NCBI GenBank assembly: GCA_964019415.1
Contig: OZ025870.1
Coordinates: 1,453,501 to 1,517,500, forward strand
Length of the DNA stretch: 64,000 bases
Reading direction: 5' to 3'
Source of the DNA: Ianthella basta
Lineage: Eukaryota > Porifera > Demospongiae > Verongiida > Ianthellidae
Shown piece by piece: positions 12,018 through 21,559 of the stretch. How positions within the stretch are numbered: the first letter of the stretch is position 1; each line of letters starts with the position of its first letter. The position numbers were made by a program, and so were the translations under genes. The notes below the pieces were generated by a model, which saw only the letters and a list, made by a program, of their open reading frames with translations, had not been told where the DNA came from and ran no database searches.

Positions 12018-12286
12018 CTGCCGTAATGCCCTAATGTGTTTATTTGAATGTTAGAGCATGTACATGTATGTTGTATGTTTGCAGTGTGGTGCTATAGCTG
12101 TTGCCTACCAACTTGCCCATGCAGGAGTATGGCAGTGGTCGGATGCTGACAGGAGAGGTGAAGATGGAGCTGATTGCTGTTCTCCAAGACATCATCTCCA
12201 AACATCAGGAGAGGAGGGCACTCGTCACTGATGACATGGTCAAGCACTTCATGACTCCACGACCACTCAATTTTGGGACGAAATGA
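7267..12286 (+). CDS. WARS1: cytoplasmic tryptophan--tRNA ligase, complete, 8 exons
   Basis: Charges tRNA-Trp with tryptophan in the cytosol using ATP (class Ic synthetase). Exons: 7267-7381, 7476-7584, 7696-7815, 9518-9700, 9988-10201, 11111-11284, 11790-11930 and 12125-12286. All introns are GT-AG and phases join exactly, giving 1218 nt and 405 residues. The HIGH-type motif is HLGH in exon 3 (after GRGPSSEAM) and the KMSKS-type motif is KMSAS in exon 6 (after ALQGPKS). The product is close in length to the short human TrpRS form and has no N-terminal WHEP domain. Exon 2 was placed by homology: the acceptor ATGCAG at 7475 restores the frame as LIKQFGSQR. Intron 3 holds a Helitron, intron 4 a perfect 20-bp hairpin, intron 5 an unusual poly-C tract before the acceptor, and intron 7 a GT array. 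This looks like the functional copy. Copy 2 lies at 29.6-41.3 kb. Confidence 0.93.
8096..8908 (+). mobile_element. Helitron, internally deleted, with RepHel N-terminal remnant (in WARS1 intron 3)
   Basis: Helitron hallmarks: 5' TCTATCTATATATAAAG after a host A (8095); 3' hairpin GATGATTATCATC, then CTAG (8905-8908), then a host T. The interior encodes a decayed start of a Rep/helicase protein: an Arg/Glu-rich segment ([17 protein letters not shown].., 8330-8580) and a Cys zinc-finger segment with [16 protein letters not shown] and ECVRCYC (8730-8870), as in animal Helitron proteins. Frameshifts separate the two, and the Rep and helicase domains are missing. The element jumps from the N-terminal part straight to the 3' end, so it is non-autonomous. 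A sister copy ends at 15418. Confidence 0.8.
8909..9517 (+). other. rest of WARS1 intron 3
   Basis: Beyond the Helitron this intron sequence has no recognised element. A small ORF on the plus strand (8712-9221) runs from inside the Helitron into the intron and has no family resemblance. Near 9310-9410 there are loose CTACAGGA-type direct repeats. Confidence 0.5.
9887..9930. repeat. perfect 20-bp inverted repeat in WARS1 intron 4
   Basis: The 20-bp arm 9887-9906, a GTCA loop, then an exact complement at 9911-9930. In the partial third WARS copy the corresponding sequence (about 45335-45355) shows only the left-hand words, so the hairpin is either new in copy 1 or lost from copy 3. Confidence 0.85.
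11958..12016 (+). repeat. (GT)n microsatellite in WARS1 intron 7
   Basis: GT run about 40 bases after the exon 7 donor, at the same position as the copy 2 run. Confidence 0.97.
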
Positions 12287-12480
12287 CCCCATGGCTACTT
12301 GACATTTCACACATTCTCTACATGAATAGACGGTATTATTATGGGCATTGCTTTGCTTTGTGAATTTGGTAATTGATCATGTATAATGTTATATAATATA
12401 CATATTATGTTATATACATATATGTATATTATTATATTACAGTATTATTATATTGATGTATTAATAAATATTGTTTACTT
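12284..12480 (+). promoter_or_regulatory. WARS1 3' UTR with candidate poly(A) signal
   Basis: After the TGA (12284-12286) comes very AT-rich sequence with AATAAA at 12463-12468. No other canonical hexamer lies closer to the stop. The cleavage site cannot be fixed from sequence alone. Confidence 0.45.
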
Positions 12481-12489
12481 CCTGTATAT

Positions 12490-13520
12490 AATTATAAAGA
12501 GCACTATTATTATTGTATTTATTAGGGCATTATTATATTTGCACTATTATGTTTATAATTAGAATGGCTTTAATTTCCCTGTGTACTGGACTGGACTGTG
12601 GAAGTGCACAACATAATGATATAACTCCACCACCTTGATATGCATAACTCAAGTCAAACACATGCAGATGGAAAATTTTGAATCATGCAGCCACCTGGTG
12701 AGGAGAGAGGTCAAGTAGTAATTGAAGCAACTTTCCCAGTCCTTGTTGCAGCTTAGTAATGGTAATATGATAACAAAGACCCACAAAATTGAGTTAGCTC
12801 AGTCATCCATCCGGGTCAGGAAAGGTAATGCAAATGTGCAGCATTAATATTCCCGGCCCCATTGTTCTTCGGGGATATAGGTAAGACAACAGTGTCAGTA
12901 GGCGCGCGCTATACAAACAGACTCTCCCAGGCTCCCTAAAGCCATATCATCTGACTTCCTGCATGACGTCATAGTCCCATAAAATTTAATGGTCAAAGCT
13001 AGTTGATCCTTTTCTAAATCATGTGTGGGAGCTTTCGACGATGTCCAGCTTTGTTCCTCGTCATCTGAAGTAGTCACTCAACGGAACGTGCCCGCGCATC
13101 TTCCATGCCATTGTTCCGCCCAACAGGGTCGGACAGAGTGCTCGATGCCTAGAAAACGTCCCTTTATGCATTGGTAGTTAACTTGTCCAACTGACTATCC
13201 TTCGTGCGGCGATTTTTGCGGTTACAGCTTTTTTCTAAATCGTGGAGCGTGCAGATCCCCTGCAGCACTGATTGTCTCGGCCACAGTGAAATAGTAAGAC
13301 TTCTTTGCCTGACATTGTATAGACTCCATCGTCTTCTTGAAATCAGGCCTATTAGATGCACAATTCAGAGCCTGACATCCTGATTTCGGACCTCTTTTAA
13401 GGTCTATACCACTTATATGGGACCACCTATAGCTGACAATGTATGGTTATATGTGCCTATAATGCTTGCACTGTAGTATTATACAGCCCATTCAGGAGGT
13501 CTTTATATAATTTATAGATA
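12490..13520. other. intergenic, no gene recognised
   Basis: Minus-strand ORFs at 12895-13077 and 13164-13361 have no recognisable domain. The segment around 12885-12950 (ACAACAGTGTCAGTAG.. and CAGGCTCC) is echoed at about 17765-17825, so it is at least partly repetitive. Confidence 0.4.
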
Positions 13521-13524
13521 ATAT

Positions 13525-13592
13525 ACCGTTACCAAGGAAACCATGTCCAATATAGGCCTGAGAAAACATGGTTCCTTGTTAACGGTATATAT
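13525..13592. repeat. foldback ACCGTTACCAAGGAAACCATG
   Basis: The arms TACCGTTACCAAGGAAACCATG and CATGGTTCCTTGTTAACGGTA form a near-perfect inverted repeat around a loop of about 25 bp. A related foldback with TGTTACCAAG/CTTGGTAACGGT lies at about 32795-32865. Probably a small MITE; it ends just upstream of the CARD gene start. Confidence 0.65.
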
Positions 13593-13662
13593 ATTGCTAG
13601 CTTATAGGCGTATACATTATACTACAGTTAGTATACAGTACCTGTGGCAGCCTGCATTCGAG

Positions 13663-14236
13663 ATGTCAGGTCGCGAGCCGCCAGAACTGTGGAAGAAGTA
13701 CCTGAGGGAATACCACGGCTCACTGAGAAGTGGTTTCCTTCCTAGTAACATCTTGCCCGCATTTCGCAAGCATCTGACAGAAGTCGAGTATCGGGTTTGT
13801 ATTGACGCACAAGGAGAAGTCGCGCGCGTGGATGCGCTGGTTGACACACTGCTAACTAAGGATTACCGCACTTTTGAAGCATTTTGTATTGTTCTGGAGA
13901 CGAATGGCTATTCTCACTGGGCAGACAAGCTAAGAGGAAAAGGTACACAGTTCTCTGTTTTGGGGTAGTAGGATGTATATATGTTAGCAGATACGATGTA
14001 TTAGCCGTGGGTTTAGTGGCTATAATCTGAACAGGATGCCAGGTGCATGTCTGTTCACTGGGCTGTACTACAGTACAGGCACGTGGATTAGAGAAATGGA
14101 CTCCATGGATTGTTGGGCACACAAACTATAACTCGGACGTCGCCCTTGCACTATATAAACGGAGCTGTTCGTTTCAAAGGTAAATTTTGCTATATTTTCT
14201 ACAACATACTTCCCTCTTAGCGTACGTGGACATGCA
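13663..14236 (+). CDS. CARD-domain protein, 5' exons, interrupted by a Helitron
   Basis: Exon 1 (13663-13942) starts MSGREPPELW and encodes one CARD-like helical bundle. Characteristic words are LPAFRKHLTEVEY, VDALVDTLLTKDYRTF, FCIVLETNG and HWADKLRG, the usual CARD order (LT..EY, then the K/F turn, then LE..G..H.A..LRG). CARDs are adaptor domains in apoptosis and innate signalling. A GT-AG intron leads in frame to exon 2 (14074-14179; VQARGLEKWTPWIVGH..), which ends CAAAG before GTAAAT. A third acceptor at 14219-14220 opens an in-frame segment (14221-14236) that is cut by a Helitron. The frame resumes after the Helitron at 14557 for 13 codons and then meets TAG. The downstream domain is therefore unknown and the gene is probably broken, unless the alternative is an intact short CARD-only product. 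The domain call is from pattern reading. Confidence 0.7.
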
Positions 14237-14556
14237 TCTAGGCCTTTAATGTGAGCTGGTTTGTTTGTTTGTTTGTTCGTTCACGATTCGGGCAAAAACT
14301 ACTGAATAGGACGCCACCAAACTCTCACGGATTATGAAGTAGGGCTTCAGAAGTGTTCTCCATGGGTTGAAATCGCCCGTATTGCAGTCCTTGAAGAGAT
14401 ATCCTTCAGTTTCCGGTTTCCCTTCACGGCTCACGGCCATTTTAGTAAATATCGCTCCCGTTGCTAACAGCGCAGATTCTTGGAATACGCCTGGACCGAC
14501 TCGCTGTTGTGCGACTCGCTATAGCAAAAGCCCGCCGAAGGCGGGCGCCCTGCTAG
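14237..14556 (+). mobile_element. non-autonomous Helitron (320 bp) inserted in a CARD-gene exon
   Basis: 5' end TCTAGGCCTTTAATG after host A (14236). 3' end: hairpin GCCCGCC-GAA-GGCGGGC (14530-14546), then six bases, CTAG (14553-14556) and a host T. The interior has the (TTTG)n tract and 'GAGATATCC..CGGTTTCCC' words shared, in opposite orientation, with the copies at 32877-33252 and 35490-35872. No coding capacity. Confidence 0.85.
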
Positions 14557-14639
14557 TTAATAATAATATCAGTCAACGGGGATGCTGAGCGACAAGCTTA
14601 GGCCGTCCCGTCTGTCTAAAAAGCGGCATTCCTCTGTAT

Positions 14640-15418
14640 ATTTTATTGGGGCGAGCCTGAGCGAGCCCCACAGTTAGGAGATCAACGGCGATTTTGTCTG
14701 TTTGTCCTCGTACGTCTTACCGTATAGTTCTATTTGTGAATCGAATTTGTACTAGTCGCTTTTGGCTTCACAAACATTGTGGTTGTACTATCGTGCATGT
14801 ACAAACAATTATACATACCCTACATACTGCACAGTGTACAGTGTACATGTTCACGGACGACGACATGGATCCGGCCCACGCGGAGCGCCTACGGCGGAGG
14901 CGAGAGCGGGAGAAAGACAAACGTGCCTAAACGCAGAGAAGAACGGTTGAGAGTGCGAAGAACGGGACAGGACAGGCGCGCTATCCGAGTGGCCAACGCA
15001 ACTGCTGATGCGACACAGGCCCGCCTGCAGCAGTTAAGTGCTGCCCAGAGGACACGACGCTCTGCAGAAAGTGCAGACCAGAGACAGGCCCGACTGCTGC
15101 AGATAAGTGCTGCCCAGACCGAACGACGCGTGCTGCTGAAACTGTTGTAGAGACAGAAGCACGATTAGACCATGACAGAGAAAGGCATAGAGCACAACGT
15201 CACGTGCAGCCGCAGCCTTCACTGCTTGAACTGTGGTTCGTCACAAATGGGTGCCTTCCATACACACCTATCTAAACTGGAGGTGGCGCAATGTATCACT
15301 TGCTGTGAGGCATTTCCTGGCCTGCAGCTACAATCTCTTGCAGTCTGCTGAGTGTGTGCGATGTTATTGCTTTGTTCCTTGCGCAGGCTCGCCCCACTGA
15401 TGATTATCATCTGCCTAG
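14640..15418 (+). mobile_element. Helitron with RepHel N-terminal remnant, copy 2
   Basis: Strongly similar to 8225-8908: the same TTGTGGTTG..TACAAACAATTATACATACC lead, then a clear start [16 protein letters not shown] (14865), frameshifts, the zinc-finger part, and the same 3' terminus GATGATTATCATC..CTAG (15415-15418) followed by T. The left boundary is unclear and may be truncated. Shared deletions in the two copies mean both came from the same internally deleted parent. Confidence 0.75.
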
Positions 15419-15422
15419 TGAT

Positions 15423-15500
15423 ACATAGTTATATCCTATGGGAGTCACTATGTTCACCAATGTTGAAGTACGGAAGTAGGACGCACGTGACTAGATGTTG
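15423..15500. repeat. left arm of a long inverted pair (partner 17398-17475)
   Basis: The words CACTATGTTCACCAATGTTG and AAGTACGGAAGTAGGA appear as reverse complements at 17400-17475. The pair brackets about 2 kb containing the 675-bp MITE, the helicase-bearing element and the 22-bp minisatellite, and may be the TIRs of an outer transposon. Confidence 0.65.
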
Positions 15501-15518
15501 CGCAAGCACTCTTCTACG

Positions 15519-16193
15519 TACTGTCTATTTACGGTAGTCTCGTTCCCAGCCCCCAAAAGGTGGTCTGGCACATTTGCTCGATATTCTGATTAATTAAAAA
15601 CTTTCGGTATGTTGCGCCTCCTGCATGCAAGAAGCACAATGATTGGGGCGCTTGCTAGAATCGCCTCAAAGGGCGGTAACGGACATTGAGAAACTGTACC
15701 AGGCCACCCTTCAAAATTGTGAAAGCGGTAAAATTGGGTACAGTTTGATCTCATTTAATAGAATACCTAAATATGACTCACGTAGGTGAGCGAATGAAGC
15801 TGCTAAATTGCGTATCGCAAGACATGAAGGCGCTTGCCAAAATTTTGGCAAGCGCCCCAAGGGCGGTATCAAAATATCGAGCAAATGTGCCAGACCACCT
15901 TTCGGGCCATTGCAAAATGGCGGCCGGAAGTGGGCTGGGGACGAGACTATATTTACGGTTGCTTGGAACCCTACGGATTAGGCATTTCACGTGCTAGTCA
16001 TTCGGACCAATGAAATACGCACTCTTCTGGGACGTCATCGAATTTCATTGGTCCGATTAGGCATTTCACGTACTACTAATTCGGACCAATGAAATGCGCT
16101 CTTTTGGGGCGTCATCGAATTTCATTGGTCCGAATGACTAGCATGTGAAATGCCTAATCCGTAGGCGTTTCAAGCAACCGTAAATAGACAGTA
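15519..16193. mobile_element. MITE, 675 bp, perfect 17-bp TIRs and TACG target duplication
   Basis: Left end TACTGTCTATTTACGGT, right end its exact complement. TACG flanks both sides (15515-15518 and 16194-16197). Inside are two copies of a palindromic module (about 15946-16160) built from ATTAGGCATTTCACGT, TCGGACCAATGAAAT and GACGTCATCGAATTTCATTGG. No transposase ORF. The 4-bp TACG duplication does not match a superfamily I can name with confidence. Confidence 0.9.
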
Positions 16194-16271
16194 TACGGGG
16201 TGGGCAAAATCTCAGAGATCTGCTGCTGTGGCGTCAGAGCGACCGTGACGTCATGGACAGCAGTCCTATAG

Positions 16272-16913
16272 TCTCGCGGGGCCAGACCCTATTCTTCCGG
16301 TCTTGCGTAACCCGCCAGCCCGAAGAATAGGGTCTGGGAGTTAGCCTATGCGGAAGTTGTGGAGGCTCCCAGCTTCGATTATCGATCGACGCCTCCTTAT
16401 CGTGCCAGATTCGAAGTGTTACCAGCAATTAGCTTCGTCGGCTATTCTTCTCTGGCTTGTCTGATGGCGTTCCATACGTCCGATGGAGACTGCTGTTTTT
16501 GTAAGGCAAGGGGCTAGTAACTAGAGCGATCGACATTTTTGGTGGACGTCCTCGCGCTATCTCTATTACCGCAGGTAGAATCCTATAGATGAGAGATTTG
16601 CCGAAGCCAGTGGGAAGGGAGACGAAAACATCGCGCCCGCGTACGAATTCAACCACTGCTTGCACCTGCTCCTGCTTCAATCTCTGTAATCCTGCTGCAG
16701 CAGCCACTCTACGGGCAATTGCTTCGATCCTTGCGCCTTCTTCGAACACCGCCATACCACGTCGGGTTGAACTTGGCCCACAACAAGGGGTGTTATGAAA
16801 CACCTAGTCCAACGTTCCCACGGATATTACACAACAACGGTCGAGCTAACTCCCAGACCCTTTCTCGGGCGCTTGCGCAATACCGGAAAGGGTCTGGCCC
16901 CGCGAGAGTAGTA
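16272..16913 (-). mobile_element. TIR element carrying a RecQ-like helicase fragment
   Basis: Both ends begin TCTCGCGGGGCCAGACCCT (as complements) and extend to GGGTCTGGGAGTTAG about 65-70 bp in. Each arm is itself foldable because AGACCCT recurs inverted inside it. Between the arms, on the minus strand, lies a helicase N-terminal fragment. The element is about 640 bp and too short for a full helicase or transposase. Target duplication is ambiguous (TAG on both sides at best). Confidence 0.75.
16432..16755 (-). pseudogene. RecQ-like DEAH helicase N-terminal fragment
   Basis: From ATG at 16755: MAVFEEGARIEAIARRV, then LKQEQVQAVVEFVRGRDVFV and the Walker A motif SLPTGFGKSLIYRILPAV, then LVTSPL (motif Ia position). 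After this the frame runs into unrelated residues and stops. Motifs II-VI are missing, so it cannot be an active helicase. The F-R-x-x-Q..PTGxGKS layout fits RecQ-type enzymes. Its confinement between TIRs suggests cargo or an internally deleted element derived from a larger helicase-encoding transposon. Confidence 0.7.
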
Positions 16914-17004
16914 GTCCTAGGGCAAACCAATGCCTAGGTAAATGTATAGAAGAGACTAAAAATAAAACCAGCCATAACCCTAACACTAAAATCCAAGCAT
17001 GCTA

Positions 17005-17150
17005 AGCACATTGGCCGAGCGAGCTAACCCCAGTGGCTGAGCAAGCTAGCCCCAGTGGCCGAGCGAGCTAACCCCAGTGGCCGAGCAAGCTAGCCCCAGT
17101 GGCTGAGCGTGCTAACCCCAGTGGCCGAGCGAGCTAACCCCAGCAGGGGC
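17005..17150. repeat. 22-bp minisatellite (AGCTAACCCCAGTGGCCGAGCG), about six units
   Basis: Units AGCTARCCCCAGTGGCYGAGC in tandem. Flanking words 'CCATAACCCTAACACTAAAA' (16960-16990) recur, reverse-complemented, next to the sister array at 38110-38345. Confidence 0.85.
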
Positions 17151-17397
17151 AAGCCAAACGAGCAGATTCCAAGCGAGCCACCAGGACAGCGAAAGGTAAC
17201 GGTAATGGTACCACCAAACTCAACTGCTCCTGTCCTACTCTATTGTGAAGTAGCTAAACAGGCCAGGAAAGGCAGCAAGTAGTTGACCAAGCGAACCATC
17301 AGAACGAACCGCCAAAACCAACCCGCCACTGTGAGCAACAGTATTTTATACTAGTTACTTAGGGACTGGGTAAGTAACGGAATTTATACAGTGTAGA

Positions 17398-17475
17398 ATG
17401 TAGTCATGTCACGTGCATCCTAAGATTACTTCCGTACTTCAACATTGGTGAACATAGTGAATCCCTATATCCTAT
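17398..17475. repeat. right arm of the long inverted pair (partner 15423-15500)
   Basis: Reverse complement of 15423-15500 with scattered differences, containing TTCCGTACTTCAACATTGGT and GAACATAGTGA. Confidence 0.65.
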
Positions 17476-17844
17476 TACAGTAGTGTTAAAGGCATGTCAT
17501 AACTGTGCTCTTACTTGCCTTTGTGGATATGGCCAGTGCACAAACTGACCTGACCGTGCACATTCCACCTTGGGTTAAGGTCAGCTCGTGATCAGGTAGT
17601 GCAAGCAAATAAACTCGCCCAGCCCATGCATGGGGCATGCAGCTCTAGCTATAAGCTATAAGGTAATGACAACAACCCCCCCCCCCCCTTAATTGAATTT
17701 TAGCTTACAATGCCAGGTAGCTATGTATACATGCAGACTCCCACGTTGCTCTTTTAGGGTTAGGTATACATAGACTAAGGCAACAGTGTCAGTAGAGGCA
17801 ATGCAAACAGATTCCCGAGGCTCTATTGCAATATATAGGACTGC

Positions 17845-18360
17845 TAATCCTATCAGACAGCACGATAGTGCTGTCAATGTAGGGATGGTGGTGGTTGTTT
17901 GTATGCTGTAATACAAACGAAAAGTCGCGCTACTCCTAAACAGAAGTAAGAGCCGGCGAAAGAAACCGTCTATGAAGAAGGGAGGCTGTACAGTATTCAG
18001 AGCTAACTTTATTTCTAAGCGCAAGCGCGCCGTCGGGTAGAAATCGTCGTCGTAATTTTCCGTGTTTCGTCTTCTTCTTCTTCTTTTTGGTTGTAACCGG
18101 CCTGCATTGTTGTTTCTCCGGCCGCCTAGTCCTTTCAGTTGCGTTACAATCATTAGTTCCACAACGCGGTCAGATGTTCCAGGGTGCATACGGGACATGC
18201 TTCAACCGCCATTCGCACGCGCACCATTTCGAAGGTTCTCCACATTCTTGCCACTTGGCAGCCATTTTCACTTATTGCGCGATTGCTTCCGGCCGCCATT
18301 TCCGAGTTTGTTTGGCGGTGCAGAGCTAGCTGTCACTTTCGGTTCCACTTCGCAAGCATC
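17845..18360 (+). repeat. CAGACAGCAC-type composite repeat, diverged copy
   Basis: Begins TCAGACAGCACGATAGTGCTGTC, followed by TGTAGGGATGG..GTTGTTTGTATGCTGTAATAC and AAACGAAAAGTCGCGCTACTCC. It shares the CTTCTTCTTCTTC tract with the copies at 27649 and 34346, then diverges. A minus-strand ORF of 169 codons here lies in repeat sequence. Confidence 0.65.
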
Positions 18361-18809
18361 CTGCATTCAAGGATGTAGGTATAGTGCAGCTCTTTTGTAT
18401 GCATGTAGGGCCCCCCTGTAGTGTGGGTATATATGTAGTCGGAGTGGCAGCGAAATATGATTGGGATTGTGGGTGTTACTCTGTTGCCAGTCTTGCCTAT
18501 CACCACCATTTCCTACAGCCCCCCTAGTCCCCCCCCCCCCCCTCTGTTCTGCTGTCCTAGCCTTATCACAGCTAACTCGGCAACATGATAGCCTATCCAA
18601 ACAGAAGTAATACATCTTGCACACACCCACAACAGCTTACCCTAGGTTGCCCATCCAGCCACATCCCACAATGTGCTACACACCCTAGGCCTGCCATGCA
18701 TTCGGGGCACATGCATTGATTCCTTTGTTGCCACTGTTGTTTGGCACCTTTCAAGTAGACCAGCCGTTGCCCATCTGAAATTTGCATTCCATAAAAAGTC
18801 AAGAAACGA

Positions 18810-19059
18810 GGGTGTGTAAAAATGTTTCCTCCAAAAACAAGGGCAGATGTAGGGATGGTGCACTGAATGTATTCAAAGCCAGCGAATGTTAATGATTTGG
18901 GTGTTTTGCATGGACAGGCTGGCCCTCCTCTTTGCATGGACCGGCCCTCCTCCTTGTTCCTACGGTTTTCCCACCAGGTGGTTTGCCATGCCCTTTAGCG
19001 ACACACTGCACCATCCCTACATCTGCCTTTGTTTTTGGAGGAAACATTTTTACACACCC
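18810..19059. mobile_element. MITE with 53-bp terminal inverted repeats
   Basis: The 53-bp arms 18810-18862 and 19007-19059 differ at one base. Each starts GGGTGTGTAAAAATGTTTCC and ends GATGTAGGGATGGTGCA. The interior of about 145 bp is non-coding. No clear target duplication was found. Confidence 0.85.
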
Positions 19060-20660
19060 TATATAATAGAGCTAAGCCGTGTATCCGTGTTCCGTATTCT
19101 TAGGAGCGTTTAGTGTTTTGCAACGCGAAAACGACGAGCTTTCTTATACAGCACTTCGGTCTACCTCCATTCAATTCAGCCGTGATGCGAAAGCAGCCAC
19201 GCGCGGCGCCTCTGTGGAGTGAATTGGAGAAATACCATTGCGGCAGCCATGTTTTCCGGATAACGACACCATCTTTGCCAAAGTTTGCAAAGGAGCGCGA
19301 GGTGGCAGCGCAACTGAACGCAATGGTCTTTATAGGAGAAGCTCAGCGCACGGATGCCAGTAACCGGCTAAGCCAACCATGTACACAAGAGACAGGGACC
19401 GCGCTGCCCTCAGGCATATCCAGCTAAATGTCCATGCTTCCTGATGACTTTGCGCTCTCCACCACTATGGGCGCTTTCCAGGAGCGGCTACAGTGGATGA
19501 GCCTGTCCTTACAGAGGATCTTCTAGACAGCTGTCAGCAGCAATTGCAGCAAGAACAAGACTGCCTGTGGTTAACTTCTTAGTGTTTTTCTTGCCCAGCC
19601 TCAGCAATTTTACGTGCTTGCTCATCATGTAGCTAGCTAAAGCCAGGACCAGACACATCATTGGTATTTACTTACACAGGCCCCTGTTTTCTCATGACCA
19701 ACTGGATATTGCACTCAGTCGCGTAGGTGCACTACAGCATCTTAAAGTTAAAGACAACAAACCACGGCACACGATAGCTACACTGACAATGTTGTGTCAT
19801 TATCCTGTAAATTTTATGACATATTTACAGTCTATCTGTTTCCTCCTTTTCTTGACTCGCACTATATTATGGTCATATGCTATTTGAGTACTCCAGTCAT
19901 TGTCAGTCTGTGTGATGCACTGAAGTTTTCACATGCACACAATGTCAGATAGGCCATTGATGACTACACCCACACAGCTGTTGCCAACGTGTTGCCCCCC
20001 AAATAGCTATCAGCGATGTGCTGGCGTGGACATGCCAGCGCCGGGTAGCCTTCGTCGGTGCGCCATAGCAGGAAAGAGGTTCACACCATATTTTCACTAA
20101 GTTAACTCAGACACATAGCATTCTGCTCTTGGTGGTCAGATAGGGAATGCAATCCCTTGAGCAGGTTCCTTTCGCTTGTAGGTTATGGCAGTTCTGTTTA
20201 CATAAGGCAAACTATAACGCAGAGGTGTGAATTCCTCTGTTTCCGTGGCTACCCGTGCAATGTCATGTGATGTGCGCATGATCTTCAACGTCTTGGGAAG
20301 GAAATCATACTAGAACGTCGTATCTGGCAGCTAGGTATGCACCTAAGGAGTAAAACAAGCCTTTCCTAGCAGACTAGATCTAATTGTTCGAGTGAAAATG
20401 CCAAAGAGCCATGTGCTATAATGTTGTCAGCCATTCTTTTAGAAATATCACAAGGACATCATGAGACATTGCCCCTGAAGGCGAGCTGTTATGATTGTTT
20501 GCAAAAAGAGCTTTTTGGCTATCAGTGTCACCAGGTAGAGGCACGTTGATGGCTCGTTTCGCATGCTAAGGAAATTATCTAGTCTTTCCATGCATGCATT
20601 GTTCGTTCTTGCTTTCTGTGAGGAGTTACAGGGTGCAGAAGTTGGTCAGAGAGAAACGAA
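19060..20660. other. no gene recognised
   Basis: Short unsupported ORFs (for example 19113-19427) with no domain, no splice pairing and no repeat ends that I can define. Confidence 0.4.
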
Positions 20661-20663
20661 AGT

Positions 20664-21265
20664 TACTGCATAGTTTCTAATTTAGGCACCCCTTAAAAAT
20701 AATTCCAGTGCCACCAGGCGCTTCTTAGTAGAATGCCCAAAAAATTGCAATGACCAAGGGGCGCTTCAATTAGAAAGGCGCCTAGCACATGTATTATAGC
20801 GGAATAGTACTTTTGAGCACCTGCATACAGAACAGTGTGCTGCTTTTGTTTCGCGGTGTACTGCATGGCATCGACTGGACTTGGCACTTGTGGGTTACTC
20901 GCAATCAGCAAATACAGGTGCCACCTGGACGTCTTCTTTGTCAGCCTGCACCAATCAGTTTCAGTGGACACTTCCTTGGTCTCCCACTGGTTGCTTGACC
21001 CGCTTAACCATCTCCTTCCCACATTCTGTGGACGTGAATGAAACAGCGATGTGGTTAAAGTAGTCCATCAGGACCGCCATTTCGCTGTCTCACATTCAGC
21101 ACATGCGGTATAGTGCATAATATTATATTCCGCTCCAATAATTTTGGTGCCACCTAATATTATTTCCAATGCTCAAGGGCACTTACAATTGGAACGGGAA
21201 AAAATAGGGTGTGCCCTAGGAGGTGGCTTAATTGGGGCGGCACCTATATTAGAAATTATACGGTA
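20664..21265. mobile_element. MITE, about 600 bp, imperfect 27-bp TIRs
   Basis: Left TACTGCATAGTTTCTAATTT, right (complemented) TACCGTATAATTTCTAATAT, both followed by AGG and CACC-type words. Subterminal GGTGCCACC and GGGCRCTT words are also inverted between halves. Non-coding; plus-strand ORFs here are incidental. Confidence 0.7.
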
Positions 21266-21372
21266 GTTTTCTTCGTGTCACTTTGGATGGGATTAGTTTA
21301 ACAACAATGCATGCATGCAAAAGTTAGATTGCATGTGTATGAACAGATTAATGTTCTTCTTGATCTGTTAAG

Positions 21373-21544
21373 GCATTCCTCCAATAGCCAAACAGATATT
21401 TCCCGCTAATTTGATGGCTTCGCTAGCGGTGACATTGCTCAGTGTAGCAAGACGCCATCAGTATGCAGACGCTGAGTCTGTTCTTTCTTCTGGTATGACT
21501 TCAATTGAACAAAGAGTGCAGGAGATATACGGAATATTACAGAG
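21373..21544 (+). CDS. unrecognised putative exon (57 codons)
   Basis: Bounded by an AG at 21371-21372 (..TGTTAAG) and a GT donor at 21545 (CAGAG then GTAAAA). The frame between is open and protein-like: it starts GIPPIAKQIFPANLMASLAV, continues LLSVARRHQYADAESVLSS and ends EQRVQEIYGILQR. I do not recognise the family. No partner exon was found, so it may be an exon of a decayed gene or transposon ORF. Confidence 0.3.
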
Positions 21545-21559
21545 GTAAAAAATCGGCTG

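Noticed and set aside
17689..18198. 169-codon minus-strand ORF
   Set aside because: Lies across the composite repeat, low complexity (Arg-rich, Leu/Phe-rich), no domain; the same DNA family elsewhere does not keep the frame.
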